A stretch of 64,000 bases of DNA from Candidatus Peregrinibacteria bacterium. Its GTDB lineage: Bacteria > Patescibacteriota > Gracilibacteria > UM-FILTER-43-11. The translations under genes and the position numbers were made by a program. A model generated the notes under the pieces. It saw only the letters and a list, made by a program, of their open reading frames with translations, did not search any database and was not told the DNA's origin. This document shows positions 52,411 through 59,718 of the stretch, one piece after another. The first letter of the stretch is position 1; each line of letters starts with the position of its first letter. The stretch is from contig JAFGCT010000006.1 of the NCBI GenBank assembly GCA_016932505.1, forward strand, positions 1 to 64,000, given 5' to 3'.

Positions 52411-53850
52411 ATGAAACGAATTATCCCCTTTCTTTTTTCTTTCTTTATTTTTACTTCTGTTACACTTGCGGGTGATTGCTTTAGTGATCCAATTTACGAA
52501 CGTGACTGGAACGCAGTTATTACGACAGGTATGAGAGTGAGGGATGTAGCTTGTATGGAGGGTTCCACTGTTCTTACTACTGTCCCAGTTGGACACGTTG
52601 TCCATGTAATTGCAGAGACAGATGGGTGGTATAAAGTACAGACTGCAGATGGAACAGTTGGATGGTCTGGTCAATGGTTACTTGAGCCAACAAATAAACC
52701 ATTTAATACAGTATCCCCAACTACTCCCGCGCCGACAAATGAACCACTTTATGATATTGTTGGTAATCAATTTGAAACAGCAATTCGCTATTTAAAAGAA
52801 AAAAATATTATTGAAGGCTACAGCGACGGAAGTTATAAGCCATCTAAAAGCGTTAATCGTGCGGAATTCACAAAGATAATTGTAGAGGCAAAACTTGCTT
52901 CAAATCCAGTATCATCTGCATCCAATTGTTTCCCGGATGTAAAATCTAGTGATTGGTTTGCTGGCTATGTGTGTTATGCAAAAAACAACGGAATAATTGG
53001 AGGATACCCAGATGGATATTTTAGACCAGCTGAAACAATCAATCTGGCAGAAGCTGCCAAGATATTGGTTAACACTTTAAATGTGAGCAAATCATCTACG
53101 GAAAGTAGTGTATGGTATAAAGTTTTTATCGAAGCACTGCAGAATAAAAGCTATATTCCAAATACCTTTCAATCCATCAGTCAAAAAGTGAATCGTGGTG
53201 AAATGGCGGAGATGATTTGGAGGATAAAAGAGAATGTTTACAGTCAGCCTTTTGCAACATTTGATATTCAAGAACCATCAGCGAGTGATAATTCGGGGGC
53301 GCTTATGTCATGTGCGGATTCTAATATTCCATCATCAGTCGACATGGAAGCAGTCCGTACTAAATGGTTACAATTGTATAACAATGCTCGCGCACAGCAG
53401 GGTTTAAGCGCATATTCTTACAACGATTATTTAAATCGTAGTGCTACAGTTTGGTCTGAATATATGAATGATACAAATACCATGTCTCACAAACGTCCAG
53501 GTCAAACAAACTATTACGATTATTCAATAATTACCAAATGGTTTGCCGACCTTGGTCTAACTTTCGCGAATAATTATGGTGTCACCTACAGTGAAAATAT
53601 CGGATACGGAACATATCGTTGTAGTGACAGCGACTGCACTCAGGAAATGATAGATGCTATTGAACCAATTTTTAATGCGTATATGGCGGAAAGGGGAACG
53701 GGATATACAGCTCATTACGACAGTGTGATGAATAAGTATTTCAAAATTATCGGTTTAGGAATATCTGTAAATACGTCAAAAGAGGTGATGTATTTAACCG
53801 TGCATTATGGAACGGAATTAACATCAAATCCAGGAAGTGTTTGTGAGTAA
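52411..53850 (+). CDS. Secreted SH3b-SLH-CAP surface protein
   Basis: A signal peptide (about residues 1-20) leads into a bacterial SH3 domain (VRDVACMEGSTVLTTVPVGH to GWSGQWLLEP). Three S-layer homology repeats follow (IRYLKEKNIIEGYSDGSYKP, YAKNNGIIGGYPDGYFRP and a weaker third). A CAP/SCP domain (about 325-475) carries YNNARAQQGL, MSHKRPGQ, SENIGYG and YLTVHYG. It is probably held on the cell wall or S-layer through SLH. The CAP domain role is unknown. The protein ends Val-Cys-Glu within an inverted repeat shared with the next, converging gene. Confidence 0.9.
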   Translation: MKRIIPFLFSFFIFTSVTLAGDCFSDPIYERDWNAVITTGMRVRDVACMEGSTVLTTVPVGHVVHVIAETDGWYKVQTADGTVGWSGQWLLEPTNKPFNTVSPTTPAPTNEPLYDIVGNQFETAIRYLKEKNIIEGYSDGSYKPSKSVNRAEFTKIIVEAKLASNPVSSASNCFPDVKSSDWFAGYVCYAKNNGIIGGYPDGYFRPAETINLAEAAKILVNTLNVSKSSTESSVWYKVFIEALQNKSYIPNTFQSISQKVNRGEMAEMIWRIKENVYSQPFATFDIQEPSASDNSGALMSCADSNIPSSVDMEAVRTKWLQLYNNARAQQGLSAYSYNDYLNRSATVWSEYMNDTNTMSHKRPGQTNYYDYSIITKWFADLGLTFANNYGVTYSENIGYGTYRCSDSDCTQEMIDAIEPIFNAYMAERGTGYTAHYDSVMNKYFKIIGLGISVNTSKEVMYLTVHYGTELTSNPGSVCE

Positions 53851-53973
53851 TGAATGTCTGAACCCTGATTTACTTGATTACAGGATTGCCATGATTTTTA
53901 ATAGGAAAAGTACTTTATTTAAATCAAGTAATCATTTAAATCAGGAGAATTAAGGTTCAGACATTTACTCACA
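53842..53973. terminator. Long hairpin embedding both converging gene ends
   Basis: TGTGAGTAA (53842-53850) with AATGTCTGAACC (53853-53864) is mirrored by GGTTCAGACATT (53954-53965) and TTACTCACA. Inner words (TTTACTTGATT / AATCAAGTAA-like) pair too. Both stop codons lie in the arms, so both proteins end in Cys-Glu. Confidence 0.8.
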
Positions 53974-54768
53974 CCACCTAATATCACTTCCACAATCCAG
54001 CATTCCTATTTTAAATCCATCAGGACATCCATCCGCTGTCATTAGTTTATAACCTCCGCTTATCATCACTTCCACGGAAGCAAAACAGCAATCTGGTTTT
54101 GATCTTGTTTTGCATACATCCATCAAATCCAAATAGTATTCATCAATTTCAGGAATATCACCATCCGATTTAGGTGGAATAGCATCACTTGTAGGCTCGT
54201 CAAAAAATGTAGCTGATGAACCACCACCTCGGATAATACTCTCTTCAGCACCTTCTCCTACGTCATCGAGTTCCTTCATCATCATAATATTTGTATTATC
54301 ATCTTCAGGAGACTCTATAATCGGCTCTACAACTTGGTCTACAACTTTGTCTACAACAGGTAGCATTTTTTGAGTCCTTATAATCGGAGCAAGATTAATA
54401 TCAATATCCATTTCTTGTTCATCAATTAATTCATTGATATTAAAATCGGTGTTTTGAATTTCAATCTTTTTTCTTCCAAGCTGATCTGTGTCATACAACG
54501 AAATAATAATTACCAAGGCAATTGCTACACTGCCGAATGTATAAAGGAAGTTCAAAAGGCTAAATTTAAATGCAGGCTTATTGCTCATCTCCTCAGCCTT
54601 TGCAGAAAGAGACCTACGAAGTCCGTTCACAAAAACTTTATCCATTTTAATGTCAGGTTTTGCCTCTATTAATTTTTCAACAAGTTTTTCCAAATCCTTC
54701 CCTTGTTTTTTTAAGCTCGGGTCAATTTTATATAAGTCATTTATGATTGATTGAATGCCCTTTTTCAT
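53965..54768 (-). CDS. Membrane protein, probable anti-sigma factor
   Basis: A cytoplasmic helical N-terminus (residues 1-75) is followed by one TM segment (LYTFGSVAIALVIIISLY, about 82-100) and a long acidic extracytoplasmic region. The C-terminus is Cys-containing (DVCKTRSKPDCCFASVEVMI, DGCPDG, LDCGSDIRWCE). The gene starts 2 nt after the ECF sigma gene. This position and topology are typical of anti-sigma factors, but no zinc-finger or RsgI motif is seen. The Cys cluster might sense redox or metal outside the membrane. Confidence 0.6.
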   Translation of the reverse strand: MKKGIQSIINDLYKIDPSLKKQGKDLEKLVEKLIEAKPDIKMDKVFVNGLRRSLSAKAEEMSNKPAFKFSLLNFLYTFGSVAIALVIIISLYDTDQLGRKKIEIQNTDFNINELIDEQEMDIDINLAPIIRTQKMLPVVDKVVDQVVEPIIESPEDDNTNIMMMKELDDVGEGAEESIIRGGGSSATFFDEPTSDAIPPKSDGDIPEIDEYYLDLMDVCKTRSKPDCCFASVEVMISGGYKLMTADGCPDGFKIGMLDCGSDIRWCE

Positions 54769-54770
54769 AA

Positions 54771-55319
54771 TTAAATAAAATAAATAAGTAATGCCAATAC
54801 TGCCAAATCTCCGCGTAAATTTTCAATTGTCCTTTTAAACATCATCTTACAACTCGCTTCGGTTTTACCTGTAATTTCCGCAATTTCCTGAAAGCTATGA
54901 CCACCCCATACCCTAAGCATTACAACTTCACGCTGACTGGATTTTAGTTTTTTAAGATATTTCTTAACTTCTTCCATCTTCATTTTTACATCTAAATCTG
55001 TAACAATATCGTCTTTAGTTGAAAGTCCCCAAACATCATCAATATCTGCAGTTTCTTTATTTGAACGAAAATGATCTGTAATGGTATTTCTGGCAATTTG
55101 GTATAGCCATGTTTTAAAAGAAGCTTTGTCAGAATTGAAAGTCTGAATTTTTTCCAATGATTTTGTAAACACAATGCTTACGAGGTCTTCCGCAGTTTCT
55201 TTGTGGTGAGTTTTATAAAACACAAAATTGTATATCGGTTTTATATATTCATCGTACAAGGTACTAAACGCGGTTAAGTCGCCTTTTTGGCAGAGTGCTA
55301 TGGCTTTTGCCTCTTCCAT
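54771..55319 (-). CDS. ECF-type RNA polymerase sigma factor
   Basis: Region 2 (FSTLYDEYIKPIYNFVFYKTHHKETAEDLVSIVFTKSLEKI, then SFKTWLYQIARNTITDHFRS) and region 4 (REVVMLRVWGGHSFQEIAEITGKTEASCKMMFKRTIENL) are clear. At 182 aa with a short linker it fits the RpoE-like group. It forms a two-gene operon with the downstream membrane protein. No target promoters with a distinct shared motif were noticed. Confidence 0.92.
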   Translation of the reverse strand: MEEAKAIALCQKGDLTAFSTLYDEYIKPIYNFVFYKTHHKETAEDLVSIVFTKSLEKIQTFNSDKASFKTWLYQIARNTITDHFRSNKETADIDDVWGLSTKDDIVTDLDVKMKMEEVKKYLKKLKSSQREVVMLRVWGGHSFQEIAEITGKTEASCKMMFKRTIENLRGDLAVLALLIYFI

Positions 55320-55551
55320 GGGATGCTTTTTAGGTGAGTGCTTCTAAGGAATTGAGCCGGCTCTTTTCCAGCACCCAAATTATTATACGTTTAAATATTA
55401 AAAAAGTAACAATTATTTAATTTCTAAAGCCTAAATTCGAAATACTTAACAAATCCCAAATTACAAATTACAAATTTTAAAATTTTAAGTGCCCAATTTA
55501 TAGCATTAAAGTTTGTAATTTGTTTAGAGTTTAGATATTAGAAATTAGTAT
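55320..55551. repeat. AT-rich spacer with inverted words
   Basis: No gene is seen. CAAATTACAAATTACAAATTTT (near 55446-55480) pairs imperfectly with AAAGTTTGTAATTTG (55508-55522). Confidence 0.45.
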
Positions 55552-55598
55552 TTGACAACCATTGATGGTTATAGTAACATTTAGACGTTCATCTAAAT
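55552..55598 (+). promoter_or_regulatory. sdpRI promoter with operator palindromes
   Basis: TTGACA (55552-55557) and TAACAT (55575-55580) are 17 nt apart. AACCAT-TG-ATGGTT (55557-55570) lies between them. ATTTAGA-N6-TCTAAAT (55579-55598) overlaps the -10 and the expected start, a natural site for the ArsR-type repressor. Confidence 0.75.
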
Positions 55599-55607
55599 AT
55601 CTATTTA

Positions 55608-55862
55608 ATGGATTCTGTATTTAAAGCATTATCGGATAAAAACAGACGAGATATTCTCTCGCTTTTAAAAAAGAAAGACATGACAGTCGGTGAAATTAAA
55701 AAGCATTTTAAAATAACAGGTGCCTCTCTTTCTCATCATCTCGACATTTTAAAACGCGCCAATCTTGTTACTGCGGAACGTGATGGCCAATTTATCAAAT
55801 ACTCTTTAAACGTATCCGTTTTTGAAGAGATTATGAAACTATTTTATAAATTTTTTAAATAA
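55608..55862 (+). CDS. ArsR/SdpR-family repressor
   Basis: An 84-residue winged-helix protein: MDSVFKALSDKNRRDILSLL, then EIKKHFKITGASLSHHLDILKRANLVTAERDGQFIKYSL. It lacks the Cys metal sites of ArsR and matches SdpR-like autorepressors in length. The next gene encodes an SdpI-like membrane protein, and palindromes sit in the promoter. In Bacillus, SdpI sequesters SdpR at the membrane; the same logic is likely here. Confidence 0.88.
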   Translation: MDSVFKALSDKNRRDILSLLKKKDMTVGEIKKHFKITGASLSHHLDILKRANLVTAERDGQFIKYSLNVSVFEEIMKLFYKFFK

Positions 55863-55868
55863 TTCAAT

Positions 55869-56507
55869 ATGAAATCAAAAGGTTTTATTCTTCGTTTATC
55901 TATAGTACTTGCAATGATTATTGCAACATTATTCCTTTATCCAAAATTACCGGACATAATTCCAACTCATTGGAACTTCCAAGGTCAGCCAGATGATTGG
56001 GGAGCTAAGACATGGGCCGCATGGCTGATTCCTGGAATTTCATTATTGATGATTATTCTTTTTCCAATTCTTGCAAAAATCGATCCGCGCCATAAAAATT
56101 ACAAAAAGTTTTGGGGAGTGTGGGAAATAATCCAAACAATAATTATTGCATTTTTCGGTTTCATATATTTTATACAGTATTACATGACGCTATATCCGGA
56201 AAATCAAAATCTAATGCAACCCATAATGCTTTCGGCAGTCGGTTTACTTTTTATAGTGCTCGGAAACTACATGGGTAAAATTCGGCAGAATTATTTTGTA
56301 GGGATTAAAACTCCGTGGACATTAAACGATAAAGAAGTATGGCAAAAAACACATCGCGTCGGTGGATGGGCATTTGTAATAGCAGGAATTTTATATTTAT
56401 TTGAAGCATGGACAGGTCTTTTTATCGGCCCAGTGTTTATTATAACTATTACAGGTGTAGTGGTAGTTCCAATTGTGTATTCTTACGTAATTTCGAAGAA
56501 GAACTAA
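55869..56507 (+). CDS. sdpI: SdpI-family membrane protein
   Basis: Six hydrophobic segments are present, with the N-terminal DUF1648 motif LPDIIPTHWNFQGQPDDWGAKT and the SdpI core RQNYFVGIKTPWTLNDKEVWQKTHRVGGWAF. The family gives immunity to the SdpC toxin in Bacillus and acts in SdpR signalling. No sdpC toxin gene is in the window, so a sensing or tolerance role toward neighbours is possible. The start lies 6 nt after the regulator stop. Confidence 0.9.
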   Translation: MKSKGFILRLSIVLAMIIATLFLYPKLPDIIPTHWNFQGQPDDWGAKTWAAWLIPGISLLMIILFPILAKIDPRHKNYKKFWGVWEIIQTIIIAFFGFIYFIQYYMTLYPENQNLMQPIMLSAVGLLFIVLGNYMGKIRQNYFVGIKTPWTLNDKEVWQKTHRVGGWAFVIAGILYLFEAWTGLFIGPVFIITITGVVVVPIVYSYVISKKN

Positions 56508-56512
56508 ATAGT

Positions 56513-56541
56513 TTGACAATTATTAATATGAATAGTAAACT
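56513..56541 (+). promoter_or_regulatory. Promoter for mini-gene 1
   Basis: TTGACA (56513-56518) and TAAACT (56536-56541) are 17 nt apart. It would give an approximately 140-nt structured leader, which also holds AATATAGT...ACTATATT near 56558-56592. Confidence 0.7.
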
Positions 56542-56628
56542 CGCACTCTATCATTTTAGAATATAGTGTACTTTGTTAGTAATACTATATTCTTGATACA
56601 AATTATGTCATCTTGTTTTCAATTATAT

Positions 56629-56680
56629 CACTGCACTTTCGCAGTGTTATAAATACCTCCGATATGGAGGAGATATGGAG
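56629..56680 (+). promoter_or_regulatory. Structured leader of mini-gene 1
   Basis: CACTGC-ACTTTC-GCAGTG (56629-56646) is followed, after ATAAATA, by CCTCC-GATAT-GGAGG (56656-56670). The GGAGG is SD-like and paired; a second GGAG (56677-56680) is free, 6 nt before the ATG. The layout and spacing match 57067-57114. Confidence 0.8.
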
Positions 56681-56686
56681 ATCACT

Positions 56687-56836
56687 ATGAGTGGAAAAAA
56701 AGAAGAGACTGGAAGAGGCCATACGTACTTAATAAGAGGCGCAACCCCTGATCCACAAACTGCGATGGAGCAAAATATCAGGAATATGACGCCACCGAAA
56801 GACCGGCCGGAAAACCAGCCACAAAAACGTCGTTGA
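56687..56836 (+). CDS. Mini-protein 1, 49 aa, hydrophilic
   Basis: The frame MSGKKEETGRGHTYLIRGAT... ends QPQKRR-stop. It is rich in Arg, Lys, Gln, Pro and Glu, has no Cys or membrane segment, and is probably disordered. It has a good SD, a dedicated promoter, a structured leader and a terminator. It shares no clear sequence with mini-protein 2 except a hydrophilic, Arg-rich end. No family is recognised. Confidence 0.6.
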   Translation: MSGKKEETGRGHTYLIRGATPDPQTAMEQNIRNMTPPKDRPENQPQKRR

Positions 56837-56847
56837 TCTCAGAACAA

Positions 56848-56909
56848 GCCTCTAGTTAGAGGCAGGAAGACATGGAGGGGTGGGTCGAAAGGCCCACCAC
56901 CTCGTTTTT
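56848..56909 (+). terminator. Double hairpin terminator of mini-gene 1
   Basis: GCCTCT-AGTT-AGAGGC (56848-56863) is followed by a G-rich/C-rich stem with a GAAA tetraloop (GGTGGGTC/GGCCCACC) and T5 ending near 56909. Confidence 0.85.
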
Positions 56910-57066
56910 AATAAATTTTTATGTTTGTACCTTTTAATATTTACCCTTATATATTTTAAAAGAAGAATTAATTGACTAAATAAGTCAAAATGTAGTAATT
57001 TATAAACTCTTATTTTCGGTATGCGGTATTTAAATATGTCCGTATTCCGGATGAGAAAAACAATAT

Positions 57067-57114
57067 CACTGCAAATTCGCAGTGTTATTTATACCTCCAG
57101 TGGAGGAGAAGGAG
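57067..57114 (+). promoter_or_regulatory. Structured leader of mini-gene 2
   Basis: CACTGC-AAATTC-GCAGTG (57067-57084) is followed by TTATTTATA, then CCTCC-AGT-GGAGG (57094-57106) and AAGGAG (57109-57114), 5 nt before the ATG. The distance between the two hairpins (27 nt start to start) equals that in leader 1. A TTGACT (palindromic with AAGTCAA) lies near 56972. Confidence 0.8.
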
Positions 57115-57119
57115 TTGTT

Positions 57120-57311
57120 ATGTTTTTACCAGGTGAAAGACCAGGAAGACTGATGCAGTGCCTGATGGCAGGTGGAATGCCTACTGAAGAAGAACGACAC
57201 AGGGCAAGAAAGCAGGAAGAAAGGGATTCTCAAAACTGGTATCGCGGGCGAGAAAGCGACGATGAGCGGCGAGAGCGCGAAGAAAGACAAGGCGTTCGAC
57301 GGAGAAGATAG
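57120..57311 (+). CDS. Mini-protein 2, 63 aa, Arg/Glu-rich
   Basis: MFLPGERPGRLMQCLMAGGM is followed by a highly charged tail of Glu/Arg repeats ending RRRR. ATG 57120 is chosen for its SD and position after the leader; an upstream in-frame extension to 57021 would be encoded by the leader structure itself. The charged part may form a single helix or bind nucleic acid. No family is recognised. It is followed by its own terminator. Confidence 0.6.
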   Translation: MFLPGERPGRLMQCLMAGGMPTEEERHRARKQEERDSQNWYRGRESDDERREREERQGVRRRR

Positions 57312-57340
57312 GCAATTCTAGTGGTCAGGTAATGGAGGTT

Positions 57341-57372
57341 TATGGGGCGGGCTCTGCGGAGACCGCCCTCCA
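57341..57372 (+). terminator. Terminator of mini-gene 2
   Basis: GGGCGG pairs with CCGCCC, with an inner CTC-TGCG-GAG stem. The T-run is weak. It also lies directly after the msrA stop on the other strand. Confidence 0.7.
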
Positions 57373-57373
57373 T

Positions 57374-57853
57374 TTAAATATGGCAAGAGCTCTGCCCTGT
57401 CTTTTGAAAATATTTCTGATGATACTCTTCCGCTTTATAAAATTCAGTGGCAGGTACAATCTCCGTAACAATTGGGTTGTCCCACTTTCCACTTTTATCC
57501 AATTCATCTTTTATTTTTTTTGCAGTTTCTTCCTGTTCTGATGTATGAAAAAATATGGATGATCTGTATTGATCGCCAATATCCGGACCCTGTTTATTAA
57601 CAGTTGTTGGATTATGCATATTAAAGAATGCATTGACCAATTCTTCGTAACTTATTTTATTTGAGTCATATTCGACTAATGTTGCCTCTGCATGTCCGGT
57701 GGTATGACTGCATACATCTTCATAGGTTGGATTTTTAGTTTTACCTCCACTATAGCCTACTGTTGTTGAAATAACACCATCTAGCTTATCAAATGCATCT
57801 TGCACTCCCCAGAAACATCCTGCCGCAAATGTAGCTTTTTCTATTTTTTCCAT
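57374..57853 (-). CDS. msrA: Peptide methionine sulfoxide reductase A
   Basis: MsrA reduces methionine-S-sulfoxide in proteins. [20 protein letters not shown] has the catalytic Cys in [30 protein letters not shown], the [13 protein letters not shown] segment, and the C-terminal QSSCHI with a resolving Cys are all present. Length 159 aa is typical. It stands alone between mini-gene 2 and tRNA-Ser. Confidence 0.95.
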   Translation of the reverse strand: MEKIEKATFAAGCFWGVQDAFDKLDGVISTTVGYSGGKTKNPTYEDVCSHTTGHAEATLVEYDSNKISYEELVNAFFNMHNPTTVNKQGPDIGDQYRSSIFFHTSEQEETAKKIKDELDKSGKWDNPIVTEIVPATEFYKAEEYHQKYFQKTGQSSCHI

Positions 57854-57928
57854 ATATTGATTTTATCATAAATACACAAACAAAAAAGCAAGCTACTGCC
57901 GGGAATGCAATTCTTGCTTTTTTGTTTC

Positions 57929-58016
57929 TGGCGGAGAGACAGGGATTCGAACCCTGGGAACCTTGCGATTCAACAGTTTTCAAGACTGCCGCATTCGACC
58001 ACTCTGCCATCTCTCC
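57929..58016 (-). tRNA. tRNA-Ser (anticodon TGA)
   Basis: The acceptor GGAGAGA pairs with TCTCTCC. The anticodon loop CTTGAAA gives TGA, a long variable arm identifies a class II tRNA, the T-loop GGTTCGAATCC is standard, and CCA is encoded. Length 88 nt. Confidence 0.95.
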
Positions 58017-58073
58017 ATCAGCACGAAAGAGTTTACGGAAGACGGACCAAAAAATCAAGTAAGTTATTACTGC

Positions 58074-58102
58074 TTGACTTATGCAAGTATTTAACATATA
58101 AT
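58074..58102 (+). promoter_or_regulatory. Promoter for the RRM protein gene
   Basis: TTGACT (58074-58079) and TATAAT (58097-58102) are 17 nt apart. The leader to the ATG is about 115 nt, long for this genome, and might be regulated as in cold-shock RNA-binding proteins; that is an inference. Confidence 0.75.
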
Positions 58103-58224
58103 TCCGTTGTAATCTCCTCAAGTTAGTTTTTTCTCTTAGTGAATGAAAGTGTCTACTTCTCATTGCATAATAGATCTAAGTTGCTCTGTAGGAAGTTCAC
58201 ATTTATTCATTAATTTTTCATTAA

Positions 58225-58482
58225 ATGGGAAATAAATTATATGTAGGAAATCTTTCTTACAAATTAACTGACGAGGCTCTTAAAGAAGCTTTTGCTCAGG
58301 CTGGTACAGTTGAAGAAGCTGTGATTATTACAGACAGAATGTCTGGAAGATCTAAAGGATTTGGTTTTATTACTATGTCTACCGGTGAAGAAGCTCAGGC
58401 TGCTATAGAAATGTGGCACGAAAAAGAGCTTGATGGTCGTAAGCTAATCGTTAACGAAGCTCGTCCACCAAGAGAGAGATAA
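58225..58482 (+). CDS. RRM-type RNA-binding protein
   Basis: An 85-residue single RRM: RNP2 is LYVGNLSY (residues 5-12) and RNP1 is KGFGFITM (about 44-51), followed by AIEMWHEKELDGRKLIVNEARP. It is related to the small RNA-binding proteins of cyanobacteria and many CPR, thought to bind mRNA, sometimes in the cold. It has its own promoter and terminator. Confidence 0.95.
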   Translation: MGNKLYVGNLSYKLTDEALKEAFAQAGTVEEAVIITDRMSGRSKGFGFITMSTGEEAQAAIEMWHEKELDGRKLIVNEARPPRER

Positions 58483-58496
58483 TTTCTCCAATCAAC

Positions 58497-58533
58497 AAAA
58501 ACAGCCTTTCGGTTCGCCGATTGGCTGTTTTTT
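58497..58533 (+). terminator. Terminator of the RRM gene
   Basis: AAAACAGCC pairs with GGCTGTTTT, ending in T6. Confidence 0.9.
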
Positions 58534-58549
58534 GATGTATAATCACAGC

Positions 58550-59098
58550 ATGACTAAAACAACAATATTAATCGAAGGCTACACATCTGGTGATACTGGC
58601 GGACGAAGCTGCTGTACAGTTACTTTGGTACAGGATGGTGATATCAATATGATTATCGATCCTGGTACTACATCAAGTCAGCAGGTTCTAGTTGACGCAC
58701 TAAAAAAAGAAAATCTATCAATTGAAGATATCAATGTAGTTGGCATAACCCATGCTCATACGGATCACAACCGCAATGTAGGTATGTTCCAAAAGGCAAA
58801 GGTAATTGATTACTGGGGATGGTGGGAAGGCGATTTGTGGACTGAATCAAATGGCAGAGTATCGGATAACATCGAAATAATAAAAACTCCAGGTCACAGC
58901 GATGATAGTATTACTTTTCTTATCCAAACTGATGACGGAATTACCGCAATTTGTGGTGATGTTTTTTGGAAGGAAAACGAACCTGAAAAAGACGCTTATG
59001 CTAATAATCTCAAAATGCTTGAAGCGAGTCGTCAATTGGTTTTAAAAAAAGCTGATTACATTATTCCGGGACATGGTAGAATGTATATTACTGGTTGA
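58550..59098 (+). CDS. Metallo-beta-lactamase-fold hydrolase
   Basis: The MBL core is complete: IIDPGTTSSQQ, the metal motif GITHAHTDHNRN, IKTPGHSDDSITFL, AICGDVFW and YIIPGHG. At about 182 residues it resembles the short MBLAC1-like group. ATG 58550 is preferred over 58532. The substrate is unknown. The gene ends at the third 12-bp array. Confidence 0.85.
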   Translation: MTKTTILIEGYTSGDTGGRSCCTVTLVQDGDINMIIDPGTTSSQQVLVDALKKENLSIEDINVVGITHAHTDHNRNVGMFQKAKVIDYWGWWEGDLWTESNGRVSDNIEIIKTPGHSDDSITFLIQTDDGITAICGDVFWKENEPEKDAYANNLKMLEASRQLVLKKADYIIPGHGRMYITG

Positions 59099-59105
59099 AG
59101 ACCTA

Positions 59106-59226
59106 GTGGGAGTCCTTGTAGGAGACCTGATCGGTATCCTATAGGTCACCAACTAGGTCACCAACAAGAACCCCAATTAGTTCACCAACTAGGTCACCAA
59201 CAAGAACCCCAATTAGTTCACCAATT
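59106..59226. repeat. 12-bp periodic inverted array, locus 3
   Basis: Ten consecutive 12-nt units: three of one sense (GTGGGAGTCCTT, GTAGGAGACCTG, ATCGGTATCCTA) and seven of the other (AGGTCACCAACT, AGAACCCCAATT, AGTTCACCAACT and variants). Within these, a 36-nt block (59155-59190) repeats almost exactly at 59191-59226. It ends 6 nt before the next ATG. Confidence 0.9.
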
Positions 59227-59232
59227 AAAATT

Positions 59233-59718
59233 ATGAAACTATCTTACGTAAAAGGAATAAGCTTTGGTCTTACTTCCGGAATCATTACCACACTTGGAAT
59301 GATGGTTGGTCTTAATGCAGGAACGCATTCAACCCTTGCTGTATTAGGCGGTATTCTTACAATCGCAATCGCAGATGCTTTTTCCGATGCGCTTGGTATT
59401 CATATTTCCGAAGAATCTTCAAATGCCAAGAATAAAAAAGAGATATGGGAGTCAACAATAGCAACTTTTGTCGCCAAACTGGTATTCGCTCTTACATTTG
59501 TTATACCCGTTCTATTATTAAGTCTGGAAATGGCAGTTATAGTAAGTATTATTTGGGGGCTTTTTATGCTTGGTTTACTTAGCTTTTTAATTGCGAAATC
59601 TCAAAAAGAACCCGTATGGCATGTTATTGGTGAGCACTGGGCAATAGCAATTTTGGTTATTGTCGCCACCCATAGTGTAGGTCATCTGATATCTTCTTAT
59701 TTCGGTGAGCTAAGCTAA
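59233..59718 (+). CDS. VIT1/CCC1-like membrane protein
   Basis: A 161-residue protein with about five hydrophobic segments. GISFGLTSGIITTLGMMVGLNAGT near the N-terminus and GILTIAIADAFSDALGIHISEESS match the start of VIT/CCC1 Fe/Mn transporters. The usual metal-binding Glu-rich loop is replaced by a short NAKNKKEIWE stretch, so transport is unproven. The last 9 nt overlap the converging permease gene. Confidence 0.7.
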   Translation: MKLSYVKGISFGLTSGIITTLGMMVGLNAGTHSTLAVLGGILTIAIADAFSDALGIHISEESSNAKNKKEIWESTIATFVAKLVFALTFVIPVLLLSLEMAVIVSIIWGLFMLGLLSFLIAKSQKEPVWHVIGEHWAIAILVIVATHSVGHLISSYFGELS

